Assembly: GCA_963717515.1 (NCBI GenBank)
Contig: OY970338.1
Location: 1-64,000 of the forward strand
Direction: 5' to 3'
Source of the DNA: CAYXZQ01 sp963717515
GTDB taxonomy: Archaea; Nanobdellota; Nanobdellia; Woesearchaeales; DSVV01
Length of the DNA: 64,000 bases
This document shows positions 40,871 to 48,326 of this stretch, piece after piece (the stretch's first letter is position 1; the number at the start of each line of letters is the position of its first letter). The position numbers and the translations under genes were made by a program. The notes under the pieces were generated by a model. The model was not told where the DNA came from. It saw only the letters and a program-made list of their open reading frames with translations, and did not search any database.

Positions 40871-41233
40871 TTAGCCGAAATAGCTCGGAAGGCTGGTCTT
40901 AGACCTGTCCTGCTTGCCCTGCTCGAGCAGGTTCTTGTTCTTTTTCTCTGCCTTCTCGATAGCAGCCGGCTTCTTTATCTTGCCGAATTCCTTCTCATAC
41001 CTGGATAGCACGCCCCCCATGAGCTCATGAAACTTCTTCGTATGGTACGGGTCAAGCATGACGATATTGTGCTTGAGCGCGATTGTCGGCCCCTGCTGGT
41101 TCCTGGGATCGCTTCGTGGTGTTATGCACTTGAAGTCAAGTATGAACTGAGTCGGGTTGAAGTTTATGGTCACCTCGTGGGCGAAGAACTCATCACCCTC
41201 TGCTATGCTGAAATTAATCTTTTTCTCTTGCAT
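40871..41233 (-). CDS. DUF3467 family protein
   Basis: 120 residues from MQEKKINFSIAEGD. The recognisable core is EFFAHEVTINFNPTQFILDF followed by CITPRSDPR and LKHNIVMLDPYHTKKFHELM. The family is small and found in bacteria and archaea without known function. A charged C-terminal tail follows. Position just before dnaK in a heat-shock operon hints at a role in protein quality control, by context only. Confidence 0.75.
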   Translation of the reverse strand: MQEKKINFSIAEGDEFFAHEVTINFNPTQFILDFKCITPRSDPRNQQGPTIALKHNIVMLDPYHTKKFHELMGGVLSRYEKEFGKIKKPAAIEKAEKKNKNLLEQGKQDRSKTSLPSYFG

Positions 41234-41588
41234 TTTTAACCTCCCTGTATAGATCATTAAGGTCTGTCCTATCCTTTGATTTCTCTTTTATCTCCCTTAC
41301 TCTCTCTTCCCTGAGCACTGTCCTTTTCTTCTTCAGGGCATGCCGAAAGCTAAGCACATCCACGTTCTCCAGGAACTTTACAAGCTTGCTGTAATTGATG
41401 TGCTCTTTATCCTTTACCGAGCCTATCGCCTCATAGAGGCTCTGGTCAGTTGTGATCATATCAAGCTTTCCAGGCTTGCAGAAGACAAGGGTCTCCATGT
41501 CTTCGTCACCGAGGAGATATTTGTATATCATCTCTGCTCTCAGATAGACCTGTTTTCTTGCATGATTTCTTTCCATGTTTTTTGCCAT
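41214..41588 (-). CDS. Hypothetical protein, PIN-like core
   Basis: 124 residues. ARKQVYLRAEMIYKYLLGD and TLVFCKPGKLDMITTDQSLY then YSKLVKFLENVDVLSFRHAL look like part of a PIN-type fold (TTDQSLYEAIG where PIN proteins have a conserved Asp), but the N-terminal acidic strand is not obvious. A charged helix ends the protein. Overlaps the DUF3467 gene by 20 bp, so translation is coupled. Confidence 0.55.
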   Translation of the reverse strand: MAKNMERNHARKQVYLRAEMIYKYLLGDEDMETLVFCKPGKLDMITTDQSLYEAIGSVKDKEHINYSKLVKFLENVDVLSFRHALKKKRTVLREERVREIKEKSKDRTDLNDLYREVKNAREKD

Positions 41589-41598
41589 CCAAATTACC

Positions 41599-42141
41599 TC
41601 ATTTCAAAATGTCATAATTCAGTATCCTGTCCAGCCTTTTCCTGTCAGGGACAAGCTCATGAAGGTTTCCACCTGGTATTGTCGGATGGGTCTTGAGGTA
41701 CTGTGCCCATTCCCTGATTGCCTGGGGGTCGTCCGGGTCAAGGACAAAGTTGAGCATGAACCAGATGTTTATCTCCTGGCCGAATTCTCCGCAGCCTGAT
41801 GCCAGCCTGCAATGCTCGGGCTTGAAATCATGGATAGAGCACAGGTTGTCGTCGAGGAACACGCACTGTCCGTAGGGTTTGCCGTCCCTTTTGAGCTTGC
41901 CTTTGTGGACAGTCTTGTTGTAGATCGTCTTCTCCTCGAGAAATCTCTTCCTGAAATCTTCTTCGGGAATGCCCAGCCTTCCTGATATTTTCTTTATATC
42001 ATCATCAAGGAATATGCCTGAATCATACCTGCAGCAACTTGCGCACATGCTGCAATCTGAAGACAGTCTCTCCACATAGCTCTTATGAGTGCCCTTTGTA
42101 ATCATTACAGAAGGCAGTTCGTCTTTAACCCTCTCGCTCAT
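41599..42141 (-). CDS. YkgJ-type Cys-cluster protein
   Basis: 180 residues. The family CxxCxxCC-type box reads CSMCASCCRYDSGIF, followed by GQCVFLDDNLCSIHDFKPEH and CRLASGCGEFG. Eight Cys should hold zinc or an iron-sulphur cluster. Members are often encoded near flagellar or chaperone genes; activity is unknown. Overlaps grpE by 4 bp. Confidence 0.85.
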   Translation of the reverse strand: MSERVKDELPSVMITKGTHKSYVERLSSDCSMCASCCRYDSGIFLDDDIKKISGRLGIPEEDFRKRFLEEKTIYNKTVHKGKLKRDGKPYGQCVFLDDNLCSIHDFKPEHCRLASGCGEFGQEINIWFMLNFVLDPDDPQAIREWAQYLKTHPTIPGGNLHELVPDRKRLDRILNYDILK

Positions 42142-42692
42142 TTTTCAGCCTCACCATCCACTTTATGCGGCTCTTCTTCAGGTTCAGGGCCATGCTCCTG
42201 CTCTTTTTGGTTTATCCTGACTTTTGAATGCCTGAGAACCGTCTCATTGAGCATATATCCTTTCTGGATCTCACCAGTCACTATCTCATCATCAATATCA
42301 GGGTTGCTCTCCTTCAGCACAGCCTCATGCCAGTACGGGTTGAATCTTTTTCCCATGGACTCGATAGGCCTTAACCCTGCTCCTGATAGGATTGCTGTCA
42401 GCTGCCTGTAAAGCTGTTGAAGACCTGCCCTGCTTGCTTCATCCTGTGATCTGGCATTAAGGGCTGATTCAAAACTGTCCAGGAACGGCAGAAGCCTGGT
42501 CAATATATCCTGCGAGGCTGACTTCACTGCAAGGGCCTGGACCCTTTCGCATCTCTTCCTGAAATTCTCAAATTCTGCCTGGAGCCTCTTGAGCATATCC
42601 TCGTATTCAGCGCATTTCTTCTCAAGCAGCTCCTGCTCAACTGATTTTTTGGGCTGTAGAGATTTTTGTTTTTCAGATTTATCCTTTTTCAC
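42138..42692 (-). CDS. grpE: Nucleotide exchange factor GrpE
   Basis: 184 residues from a GTG at 42692 preceded by AGGTGAT. A long coiled-coil (YEDMLKRLQAEFENFRKRCE) leads to the beta-wing domain: NPYWHEAVLKESNPDIDDEI, GYMLNETVLRHSKVRI. It releases ADP from DnaK. An acidic tail (EPEEEPHKVDGEAEK) is added. It follows hsp20 by 58 bp. Confidence 0.93.
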   Translation of the reverse strand: MKKDKSEKQKSLQPKKSVEQELLEKKCAEYEDMLKRLQAEFENFRKRCERVQALAVKSASQDILTRLLPFLDSFESALNARSQDEASRAGLQQLYRQLTAILSGAGLRPIESMGKRFNPYWHEAVLKESNPDIDDEIVTGEIQKGYMLNETVLRHSKVRINQKEQEHGPEPEEEPHKVDGEAEK

Positions 42693-42750
42693 TGCTATCA
42701 CCTGGACTCTGTAAGATAAAATAAATAAGACAGACAAGGCCCAAACCTAT

Positions 42751-43221
42751 TCATTTTATCTCAATCCTTTTTTTATTGTCCTGCTCTTTTTTCGGGACCT
42801 CGATTCTCAGCATGCCGTTCTTGTACTCTGCCTCGGCCTTTGACGAATCAATCTTCTGCGCCAGAGGGATGCTTCTGTAGAAGCTGGTCTGTCCACTCAT
42901 GAAACTGTAGGAATCCTTGCCCTTCTCCTCTTTATGTTCCCTCTTCTCGACCTTGACCTCTATGCTGTCATCAGTTATATTTAGCTCAATATCCTTCTTA
43001 TCTACTCCAGGAAGCTCAAATGCTGCAACAATTGAGCTCTCTGTCTCCCGGAGGTCGCACTTAGGCATCCTGAATAAGGCATGCTCGGTCCTGGGCGCTA
43101 GCTCACTGCCTTTCCCAGAATGGTCAGGCAGCGGCATCCTATTGTCAAATGCCTGCGAAAACAGCCTGTCCATCTCCCTCTGCATCCTCATCATGTCCCT
43201 GAAAAATTCATCTCCAATCAT
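42751..43221 (-). CDS. hsp20: Small heat-shock protein Hsp20
   Basis: 156 residues from the ATG at 43221 with GAGGTGG upstream. The alpha-crystallin domain is visible: DLRETESSIVAAFELPGVDK, LNITDDSIEVKVEKREHKEE, and YRSIPLAQKIDSSKAEAEYK followed by the GMLRIEVPK strand. An ATP-independent holdase and first gene of the chaperone operon, so its promoter likely controls all eight genes. Confidence 0.93.
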   Translation of the reverse strand: MIGDEFFRDMMRMQREMDRLFSQAFDNRMPLPDHSGKGSELAPRTEHALFRMPKCDLRETESSIVAAFELPGVDKKDIELNITDDSIEVKVEKREHKEEKGKDSYSFMSGQTSFYRSIPLAQKIDSSKAEAEYKNGMLRIEVPKKEQDNKKRIEIK

Positions 43222-43542
43222 TTCTACCACCTCGCCGATGTTTTATTCATATTTATAAATTTATTTAATTTAGTTTACTTTAAATAAACCAAACTGCACT
43301 AAGGTAAACAAAACTTATATATAAATCTTTTCTTTAATGCTTCGCTATGATGTTTAGGACAAGCAGACCATATATAGATGAGATCACATTCGTTCACATT
43401 CATATATGATATATGTGGGAGGTATAATTGATTTTCATCTCTTATTCTGCTAAAAAAGCGCAAAGTTTTTAAATGACTTGTAAATTCAACGAACAAGAGG
43501 CTTGATTGACAACGGACTTAAATGATTATAGGACGGTAGAAT
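43222..43542. promoter_or_regulatory. Divergent promoter region, heat-shock operon and S19e operon
   Basis: 321 bp without a gene. An inverted repeat TTTAGTTTA-N7-TAAACCAAA (43269-43277 and 43285-43293, 8 of 9 matching) lies upstream of hsp20, and a further half-site-like TAAACaAAAC is at 43305-43314. TATA-like boxes for the minus strand occur at about 43250-43262 and 43314-43325. On the plus strand 'gtttttaaatgac' (43467-43479) probably serves S19e. The repeat is a candidate operator for a heat-shock regulator, which is not encoded here. Confidence 0.45.
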
Positions 43543-44238
43543 ATGAAATACATGAATGAAATCGAGACATCCCAATTGATTAATGAGCTGGCTCCAGAAC
43601 TCAAGAAGGTCGAGCAGGTCGTTCCTCCATCCTGGGCAGCTTTCGTCAGGACTGGCACAAACAAGGAGAGACCTCCTGTACAGGAAGACTGGTGGTATTT
43701 AAGGGCTGCATCTGTTCTTGTTAAAATCCAGGCAAGGGGGCCTGTCGGAGTATCAAAACTAAGGACTCTTTACGGCGGAAAGAAAAGAAGGGGCCACAAG
43801 CCGGCTGAATTCAGGAAAGCATCAGGAAACATACTGAGAAAACTTCTGCAGCAGCTTGAGTCTGCAGGCCTGTTGAAGCAGGAAGAGAAAGGCGTATACA
43901 AGGGAAGGATACTGACAGCAAAAGCCAAATCGCTTATAAACACAGTGGCCAAGGCCTCAAAGAAAAGGGCCCCAAAAATACCTCCACAAACTCAGATAAA
44001 GGAAAAAAAATCTAAACCTTCAGACGATGCTGAAAAGCCAAAAGCAAAATCAAAGGATGAGACATCGGATAAAGAAGCTGAAGAAAAAGCTGGTATCCAG
44101 GAAAAAAAGCAGGCTCCAAAGGTGTCTGAAAATACAGTCATCAAAAAAGCAAAGCCAAAAGCAGAGGAAGGTCCGGCTAAAACACCCTCTGTTCAGGGCA
44201 CAGATGATAATAACAAGGAAAATAATCAGGAAAAATGA
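43543..44238 (+). CDS. rps19e: Ribosomal protein S19e with charged C-terminal tail
   Basis: 231 residues against about 150 in most archaea. Residues 1-147 are S19e: PPSWAAFVRTGTNKERPPVQ, DWWYLRAASVLVKIQARGP, LRTLYGGKKRRGHKPAEFRK. From about 148 on there is a Lys/Glu/Pro/Ser-rich disordered tail (KEKKSKPSDDAEKPKAKSKD). Overlaps the PDCD5 gene by 4 bp. Confidence 0.95.
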   Translation: MKYMNEIETSQLINELAPELKKVEQVVPPSWAAFVRTGTNKERPPVQEDWWYLRAASVLVKIQARGPVGVSKLRTLYGGKKRRGHKPAEFRKASGNILRKLLQQLESAGLLKQEEKGVYKGRILTAKAKSLINTVAKASKKRAPKIPPQTQIKEKKSKPSDDAEKPKAKSKDETSDKEAEEKAGIQEKKQAPKVSENTVIKKAKPKAEEGPAKTPSVQGTDDNNKENNQEK

Positions 44239-44519
44239 GATTCCAGACCCAGACTGATGATGAGGCTCTAGCAGAGCAGGAGCTTGCACGAAAAGTCCAG
44301 GCGCTTGAAGAGAACCTGAGAAGGCGGCTTTCAAGGGATGCTCTCCTGAGGTATGGCAACATCAAGTCAGCAAATCCCGAGATGGCATTGAGCATCCTTG
44401 TCACGCTAACAGGCTACCTTGAGCGTAACAGGGACGGAAACCTGAGTGATGAGGATTTCAAGGCAATGCTCAAGGAGATGGTCCCCAGGAAGAGGGACAT
44501 AAGCATCATGAGGAAATAA
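44235..44519 (+). CDS. PDCD5-family DNA-binding protein
   Basis: 94 residues, short three-helix family: EQELARKVQALEENLRRRLS, RDALLRYGNIKSANPEMALS, KRDISIMRK at the end. Archaeal members bind DNA weakly and are always near S19e and L39e genes, as here. Molecular role is open. Confidence 0.92.
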   Translation: MRFQTQTDDEALAEQELARKVQALEENLRRRLSRDALLRYGNIKSANPEMALSILVTLTGYLERNRDGNLSDEDFKAMLKEMVPRKRDISIMRK

Positions 44520-44520
44520 A

Positions 44521-44694
44521 ATGGCAAGATTCATACATCTCAGCAGGAAGATAAGGCTTGCAAAGTGCAAGAGACAGTCAAGATGGGCGCCTTTCTGGAC
44601 AGTCCCGAAGATATACGGAAAGACCAGGAGAGTTCATCCTGGACGTCATACGGCTATCAAGAGGAACTGGAGAAGGGGAAAGACCAAGGCATAG
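44521..44694 (+). CDS. rpl39e: Ribosomal protein L39e
   Basis: 57 residues, very basic: MARFIHLSRKIRLAKCKRQS, RWAPFWTVPKIYG, ending NWRRGKTKA. A small protein lining the exit tunnel of the large subunit. It starts 1 bp after the PDCD5 stop and 12 bp before L31e. Confidence 0.95.
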   Translation: MARFIHLSRKIRLAKCKRQSRWAPFWTVPKIYGKTRRVHPGRHTAIKRNWRRGKTKA

Positions 44695-44706
44695 AGGGAA
44701 CAGAAT

Positions 44707-45414
44707 ATGGCAAAAAAGAAAGATGACAAACCTAAGATTGTCCTTGAGAGGACCTTCAATATCCCGCTGAGGAAGGAATTCCAGAAAGTGCCTAAATACA
44801 AGCGGGCAAAGAAGGCAGTGACAGCACTGAGAAAATATCTGCAGAGGCATATGAAATCAGATAATATCAAGCTCGGCAAGAACCTCAATGAGCTTATATG
44901 GGCAAATGGCATCAAAAACCCACCTCATCACGTGAAAGTCTCTGCTGTCAAGGAGGATTCAGGGGTCATCAGGGCTGAGCTCGTAGGAAAGCCGATATAT
45001 ATTGAAGAGCCGGAACCGGCTGATAAGAAGAAAAAGGCGAAGGAAGAGAAGGCAGAAGAGAAAATTGCAGAAAAGAAGACAGAGGAGAAAATAACAGAGA
45101 AGAAGACAGAGGAGAAAGAGCAGAAAAAAGAAAACATAGAGCCTGAGCCTGTTGCAGAGAAAAAGCCTGAGATGAATAAATCAGAGGAAAAACCAGAGAA
45201 AAAGGGCAAAGCAGACGATTCAAAACCTGCTGAAGAGAAAAAACAGTCCTCTGCAAAAGAGCCAGAGAAAACACCAGATCATGCAGAGAAGTCTCTTCCA
45301 CGAGAGCAGCCTGAAAAGGGGGGGCATGGCCAGAAGGAAGCCAAAGAATCTGAAGAGATGCCTCAAGAAGAATCTTCAAAAGAGAAACCTGCTGCAGAAG
45401 ACAAGCTGGCTTAG
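44707..45414 (+). CDS. rpl31e: Ribosomal protein L31e with very long charged tail
   Basis: 235 residues, compared with about 90 normally. Residues 5-97 are L31e: VLERTFNIPLRKEFQKVPKY, KRAKKAVTALRKYLQRHMKS, NPPHHVKVSAVKEDSG. The other 140 or so are Glu/Lys-rich repeats (EEKAEEKIAEKKTEEK and similar) with Pro, and must be disordered. The tail exceeds the folded domain in length. Confidence 0.95.
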   Translation: MAKKKDDKPKIVLERTFNIPLRKEFQKVPKYKRAKKAVTALRKYLQRHMKSDNIKLGKNLNELIWANGIKNPPHHVKVSAVKEDSGVIRAELVGKPIYIEEPEPADKKKKAKEEKAEEKIAEKKTEEKITEKKTEEKEQKKENIEPEPVAEKKPEMNKSEEKPEKKGKADDSKPAEEKKQSSAKEPEKTPDHAEKSLPREQPEKGGHGQKEAKESEEMPQEESSKEKPAAEDKLA

Positions 45415-45501
45415 ACCAAGGATCAATCCCGGCCATCTGCGTATAATTTTTTTTTCTTGAAACCAATACTTATTTAAATCATGATGCATACACCTGTTGA
45501 T

Positions 45502-45892
45502 ATGGGCAAAAAAGTGGTCATGATAGTCGATGATGAGGAGCATATCGTAGATCTCATCAAGCTGAGCCTGGGCGATGAATATGATTTCATCGAAGCATAC
45601 AACGGGCAGGGAGGCCCTCTCCAAGGTCGAAGAGAAGAAGCCTGACCTGATCCTTCTTGACATCATGATGCCTGGGATGGACGGCTACGATGTGGCGAGG
45701 AGACTCAAGGCAGACCCGAAGACAAAGGACATCATCATCGCCATGGTCTCTGCAAAGAAGGAAGAGCATGACATCCTGTCAGGCATTGACGTCGGCGCGA
45801 TATCTTTCATAACCAAGCCCTTCAAGCCGTTCGAGCTCCAGGAAAAGGTACAGGAGCTCCTTGAGATCTCACAGGACACCACTTCTCAATAG
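45502..45892 (+). CDS. CheY-like response regulator, 1-base frameshift
   Basis: Frame 1 gives MGKKVVMIVDDEEHIVDLIK to EAYNGQ; the +1 frame continues ALSKVEEKKPDLILLDIMMP, GMDGYDVARRLKADPK, and the C-terminal ISFITKPFKPFELQEKV. Dropping one C near 45606 gives the consensus EAYNGREALSKV. Receiver residues are all present once joined: the DD pair, LLDIMMPGMDG with the phospho-Asp, and the KP loop. No output domain. A TATA (cttatttaaat) 28 bp before 45502 supports that start. No histidine kinase is nearby. Confidence 0.85.
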
Positions 45893-45949
45893 AAACTTTT
45901 TTATAAACAAGCTGCATCACTCCAGAAATATCCATTCAAAGGTGATTTT

Positions 45950-46369
45950 ATGAAAAGACTGCTGATTGTTTTATGCATGGTTGTCCTCGTTTACGGGTGC
46001 GCTGAGGCTGTTCAGGAACAAAAGTCCCCTGATATGCCGCTGAATTTCACGACATATGTTGTCGACAGCGGCCAGGGCATGGCTGAGCAGGCAGGGACAG
46101 GCCAGTTCAAGTCATTCAATATCCGGTCAATGGACAGCGGTTTCTCCCCTGATGCTATAAAAGTAAAAGAAGGCGACACAGTCGGGATGTTCGTGACTTA
46201 TACAGGTACAGCGGATGCCGGGACATTCAGCATCAATGGATATGCATCAGAGGAATTCTATCACTCAGGAAACATCATTTATATCGAGTTTGTCGCTGAC
46301 AGGAAGGGTGAGTTTGATTTCGGCGATGACAGGACAGAGGGAGTTAAAGGCAGGCTCATAGTAAGCTAG
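45950..46369 (+). CDS. Cupredoxin-like lipoprotein, copper ligands not evident
   Basis: 139 residues. A lipoprotein signal (LLIVLCMVVLVYGCAEA, Cys17) precedes a domain like the cytochrome oxidase II/cupredoxin fold: FNIRSMDSGFSPDAIKVKEG, DTVGMFVTYTGTADAGTFSI, FVADRKGEFDFGDDRTEGV, KGRLIVS. The usual Cys-His-Met copper ligands near the end are replaced (FDFGDD), so it probably does not bind copper in the standard way. Surface-anchored; function unknown. Confidence 0.7.
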   Translation: MKRLLIVLCMVVLVYGCAEAVQEQKSPDMPLNFTTYVVDSGQGMAEQAGTGQFKSFNIRSMDSGFSPDAIKVKEGDTVGMFVTYTGTADAGTFSINGYASEEFYHSGNIIYIEFVADRKGEFDFGDDRTEGVKGRLIVS

Positions 46370-46376
46370 AGTAAGA

Positions 46377-47681
46377 TCAGATGAATTCATCGAGCCCCCT
46401 CTGGGGCTGTCTTATTGTCATTTTTCCTCTGCCAGGTACTTTTGGGTCGCTATCATCCTGGTCGGCAGCATTTTTCCTGACATCCTTTGAGTCGAACACA
46501 GGCGCACCGTAGACACCATCATAGCCCGGTCTTACATGAATCTTCCCTTCCCTGTTAAGCATTATGAGGTCAACTATCGCAGGCGTGGTGACTTCCAGAA
46601 GCATTTCCTTAGGTACATTGAGCAGCACGTCGAATTCATTCTTGCCTGACTTCAGGATCCGGTAGTATTCTTCCCATGTGGCTTTTGTTGCTATCCCTTT
46701 TTCAAGGTGAGTCGAGAGAATCTCGTGAAGGGGCATAAGGTACCTGAACGGAACCCTGTTAACGTGGGTATATCCCACATCCCTGTCTGCAAGGTCTTCG
46801 ACCCTGTGGAGCACTCCAATAGTGAGCGGCTTCCTGCATACAGGGCAGATATCCTTGTTCTTCCTGGACTCAGCTGGCTCCATGACAATATTGCAGTTCC
46901 GATGCCCGTCGAGATGGTATTTCCCGTAATTCGGGTCGACCTCGATTGTCTCTACAATCCCCTTCCTTGTCTTCAGTGCTGATATCAGTGAATCATATTC
47001 CAGCCCAATGTCAAATACAGTCGCTTCCCTCCCGATTCTCCATGGCCAGTAGCTGTGCAGGTCAGAAAAGCTCACTATCGAGATATTGTCAAGCTGGGAC
47101 AGCCTCCAGTTCATCGCAGGGTCGGATGAGAGGCCTGTCTCGATCGCATGGATATGCACAGCTTGGTCGCCGAAGCATTCCTTGAGTGAGTCAAAGCCAG
47201 AGTTAGAGCCGAACATCGCGAAATGCGGTGTCCAGATATGGGCCGGGATAATCTCGATTCCCGGATTGATGCTCTTGAGCATCCTGACAAACTCAGGGCA
47301 TGGTATCTTGAATATGGGCCTGCCGTCATAATCAATCCTTCCTCTCTTCAGCAGCTCTTCAGTTATTTTTTCAACAGTCTGGAAATCCGGGGCGAGGACG
47401 ACATTGTGGACCTTCCTTCCCCTGCCTCCCTGCGTGTATATCAGGGAGATCTCAGTCTGGAGGATGAACGGGAAGCCTGTCCTTGTCCTAAGCACGCCAG
47501 TCCCATCCTCTGTCAGTTTTGCCTTCAGCTCCTTTATCCATTCAGGATGGGTGAAATCACCTGTGCCGAGAAGGTCGACCCCTTTTATCTTTGCGTATTT
47601 TTCAAGGTTCTTTATATCGAGGTCCTTTGAGCATCCACGGGAGTATTTGCTGTGGATATGGAGGTCGGCTATGATTCTCAT
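46377..47681 (-). CDS. endoQ: Endonuclease Q (PHP-domain DNA repair nuclease)
   Basis: 434 residues from MRIIADLHIHSKYSRG. The PHP metal site is visible in DLHIHSKYS, GTGDFTHPEW, LQTEISLIY, IPAHIWTPHFAMFGSNSGFD and SFSDLHSYWPWRIGREATVF. A zinc finger is formed by CNIV and CPVCRKP. VRPGYDGVYG is conserved in EndoQ. It cuts 5' of uracil, hypoxanthine and abasic sites. The last residues, QRGLDEFI, match a PCNA-interacting peptide (QxxLxxF-aromatic/aliphatic), as known for EndoQ. Confidence 0.9.
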   Translation of the reverse strand: MRIIADLHIHSKYSRGCSKDLDIKNLEKYAKIKGVDLLGTGDFTHPEWIKELKAKLTEDGTGVLRTRTGFPFILQTEISLIYTQGGRGRKVHNVVLAPDFQTVEKITEELLKRGRIDYDGRPIFKIPCPEFVRMLKSINPGIEIIPAHIWTPHFAMFGSNSGFDSLKECFGDQAVHIHAIETGLSSDPAMNWRLSQLDNISIVSFSDLHSYWPWRIGREATVFDIGLEYDSLISALKTRKGIVETIEVDPNYGKYHLDGHRNCNIVMEPAESRKNKDICPVCRKPLTIGVLHRVEDLADRDVGYTHVNRVPFRYLMPLHEILSTHLEKGIATKATWEEYYRILKSGKNEFDVLLNVPKEMLLEVTTPAIVDLIMLNREGKIHVRPGYDGVYGAPVFDSKDVRKNAADQDDSDPKVPGRGKMTIRQPQRGLDEFI

Positions 47682-47733
47682 GGATTCAGGAAATTCCACT
47701 ATTGTTTAAATAGTTTGTTCTTATTGAATTCCT

Positions 47734-48129
47734 TCATACAGAACCTTTCTTCAGGCAATACATCAATACCTGCTCATCAAAACAACATCTGAAAATTTCA
47801 TTGACAGAAGGCTCAATGAAAATTGCGGTCCCTTTTTCTCCTGTTTTTTCAATCACAGCATAGTCAGCCCCAAAATTTTTCATTGATTCATCTATTATCT
47901 TGTCATAGAACCTTGTCAGGGCTTCAAAGTAACTTTTATTGACAGTCGGTATGAAAAATTTACCTGCAACCCTGATTCTTCCTTTGCCTACCAGTTCATC
48001 CAGGCAGACAGGCTCTTTCAGGATAGGGCTATAGATAGAAAGACCATACTTGTTCATACTTGTAGTCCTGTCAATCTCGAATGGGATAATGTGATTCGAA
48101 CCTTGCACCATGAGGGCATTTTCTGTCAT
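47734..48129 (-). CDS. Hypothetical protein
   Basis: 131 residues from MTENALMVQGSNHIIPFEID. Mixed alpha/beta: LSIYSPILKEPVCLDELVGK, KSYFEALTRFYDKIIDESMK, then a C-terminal stretch with four Cys (IFRCCFDEQVLMYCLKKG). No family recognised. The start was chosen because a TATA-like 'ataaatacatttataaa' precedes it by about 30 bp. Confidence 0.6.
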   Translation of the reverse strand: MTENALMVQGSNHIIPFEIDRTTSMNKYGLSIYSPILKEPVCLDELVGKGRIRVAGKFFIPTVNKSYFEALTRFYDKIIDESMKNFGADYAVIEKTGEKGTAIFIEPSVNEIFRCCFDEQVLMYCLKKGSV

Positions 48130-48326
48130 TTTACAGCGTAGTATCAACCTATGTTTTATAAATGTATTTATTTGTAACTACTTTTCAGGCACAACTCACC
48201 TATCCATAACGGAAAGATGAAATCGCCTGTTCCGGGAAGGTCATTTCCTTTGGTGAGCCGCTGCAATCTTGTCTTATTCCATCAAGGAACAAAATATATA
48301 AATCCTTCAATACAAATTAAAGTCAG

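Noticed and set aside
43340..43450. Possible C/D box guide RNA upstream of S19e (ATGATG- and CTG-like words)
   Set aside because: Boxes are imperfect and not correctly spaced; AT-rich DNA gives such words by chance.
45950..46369. Copper-binding cytochrome oxidase subunit II
   Set aside because: The copper ligand cluster is missing and no oxidase genes are near; only the fold resembles it.
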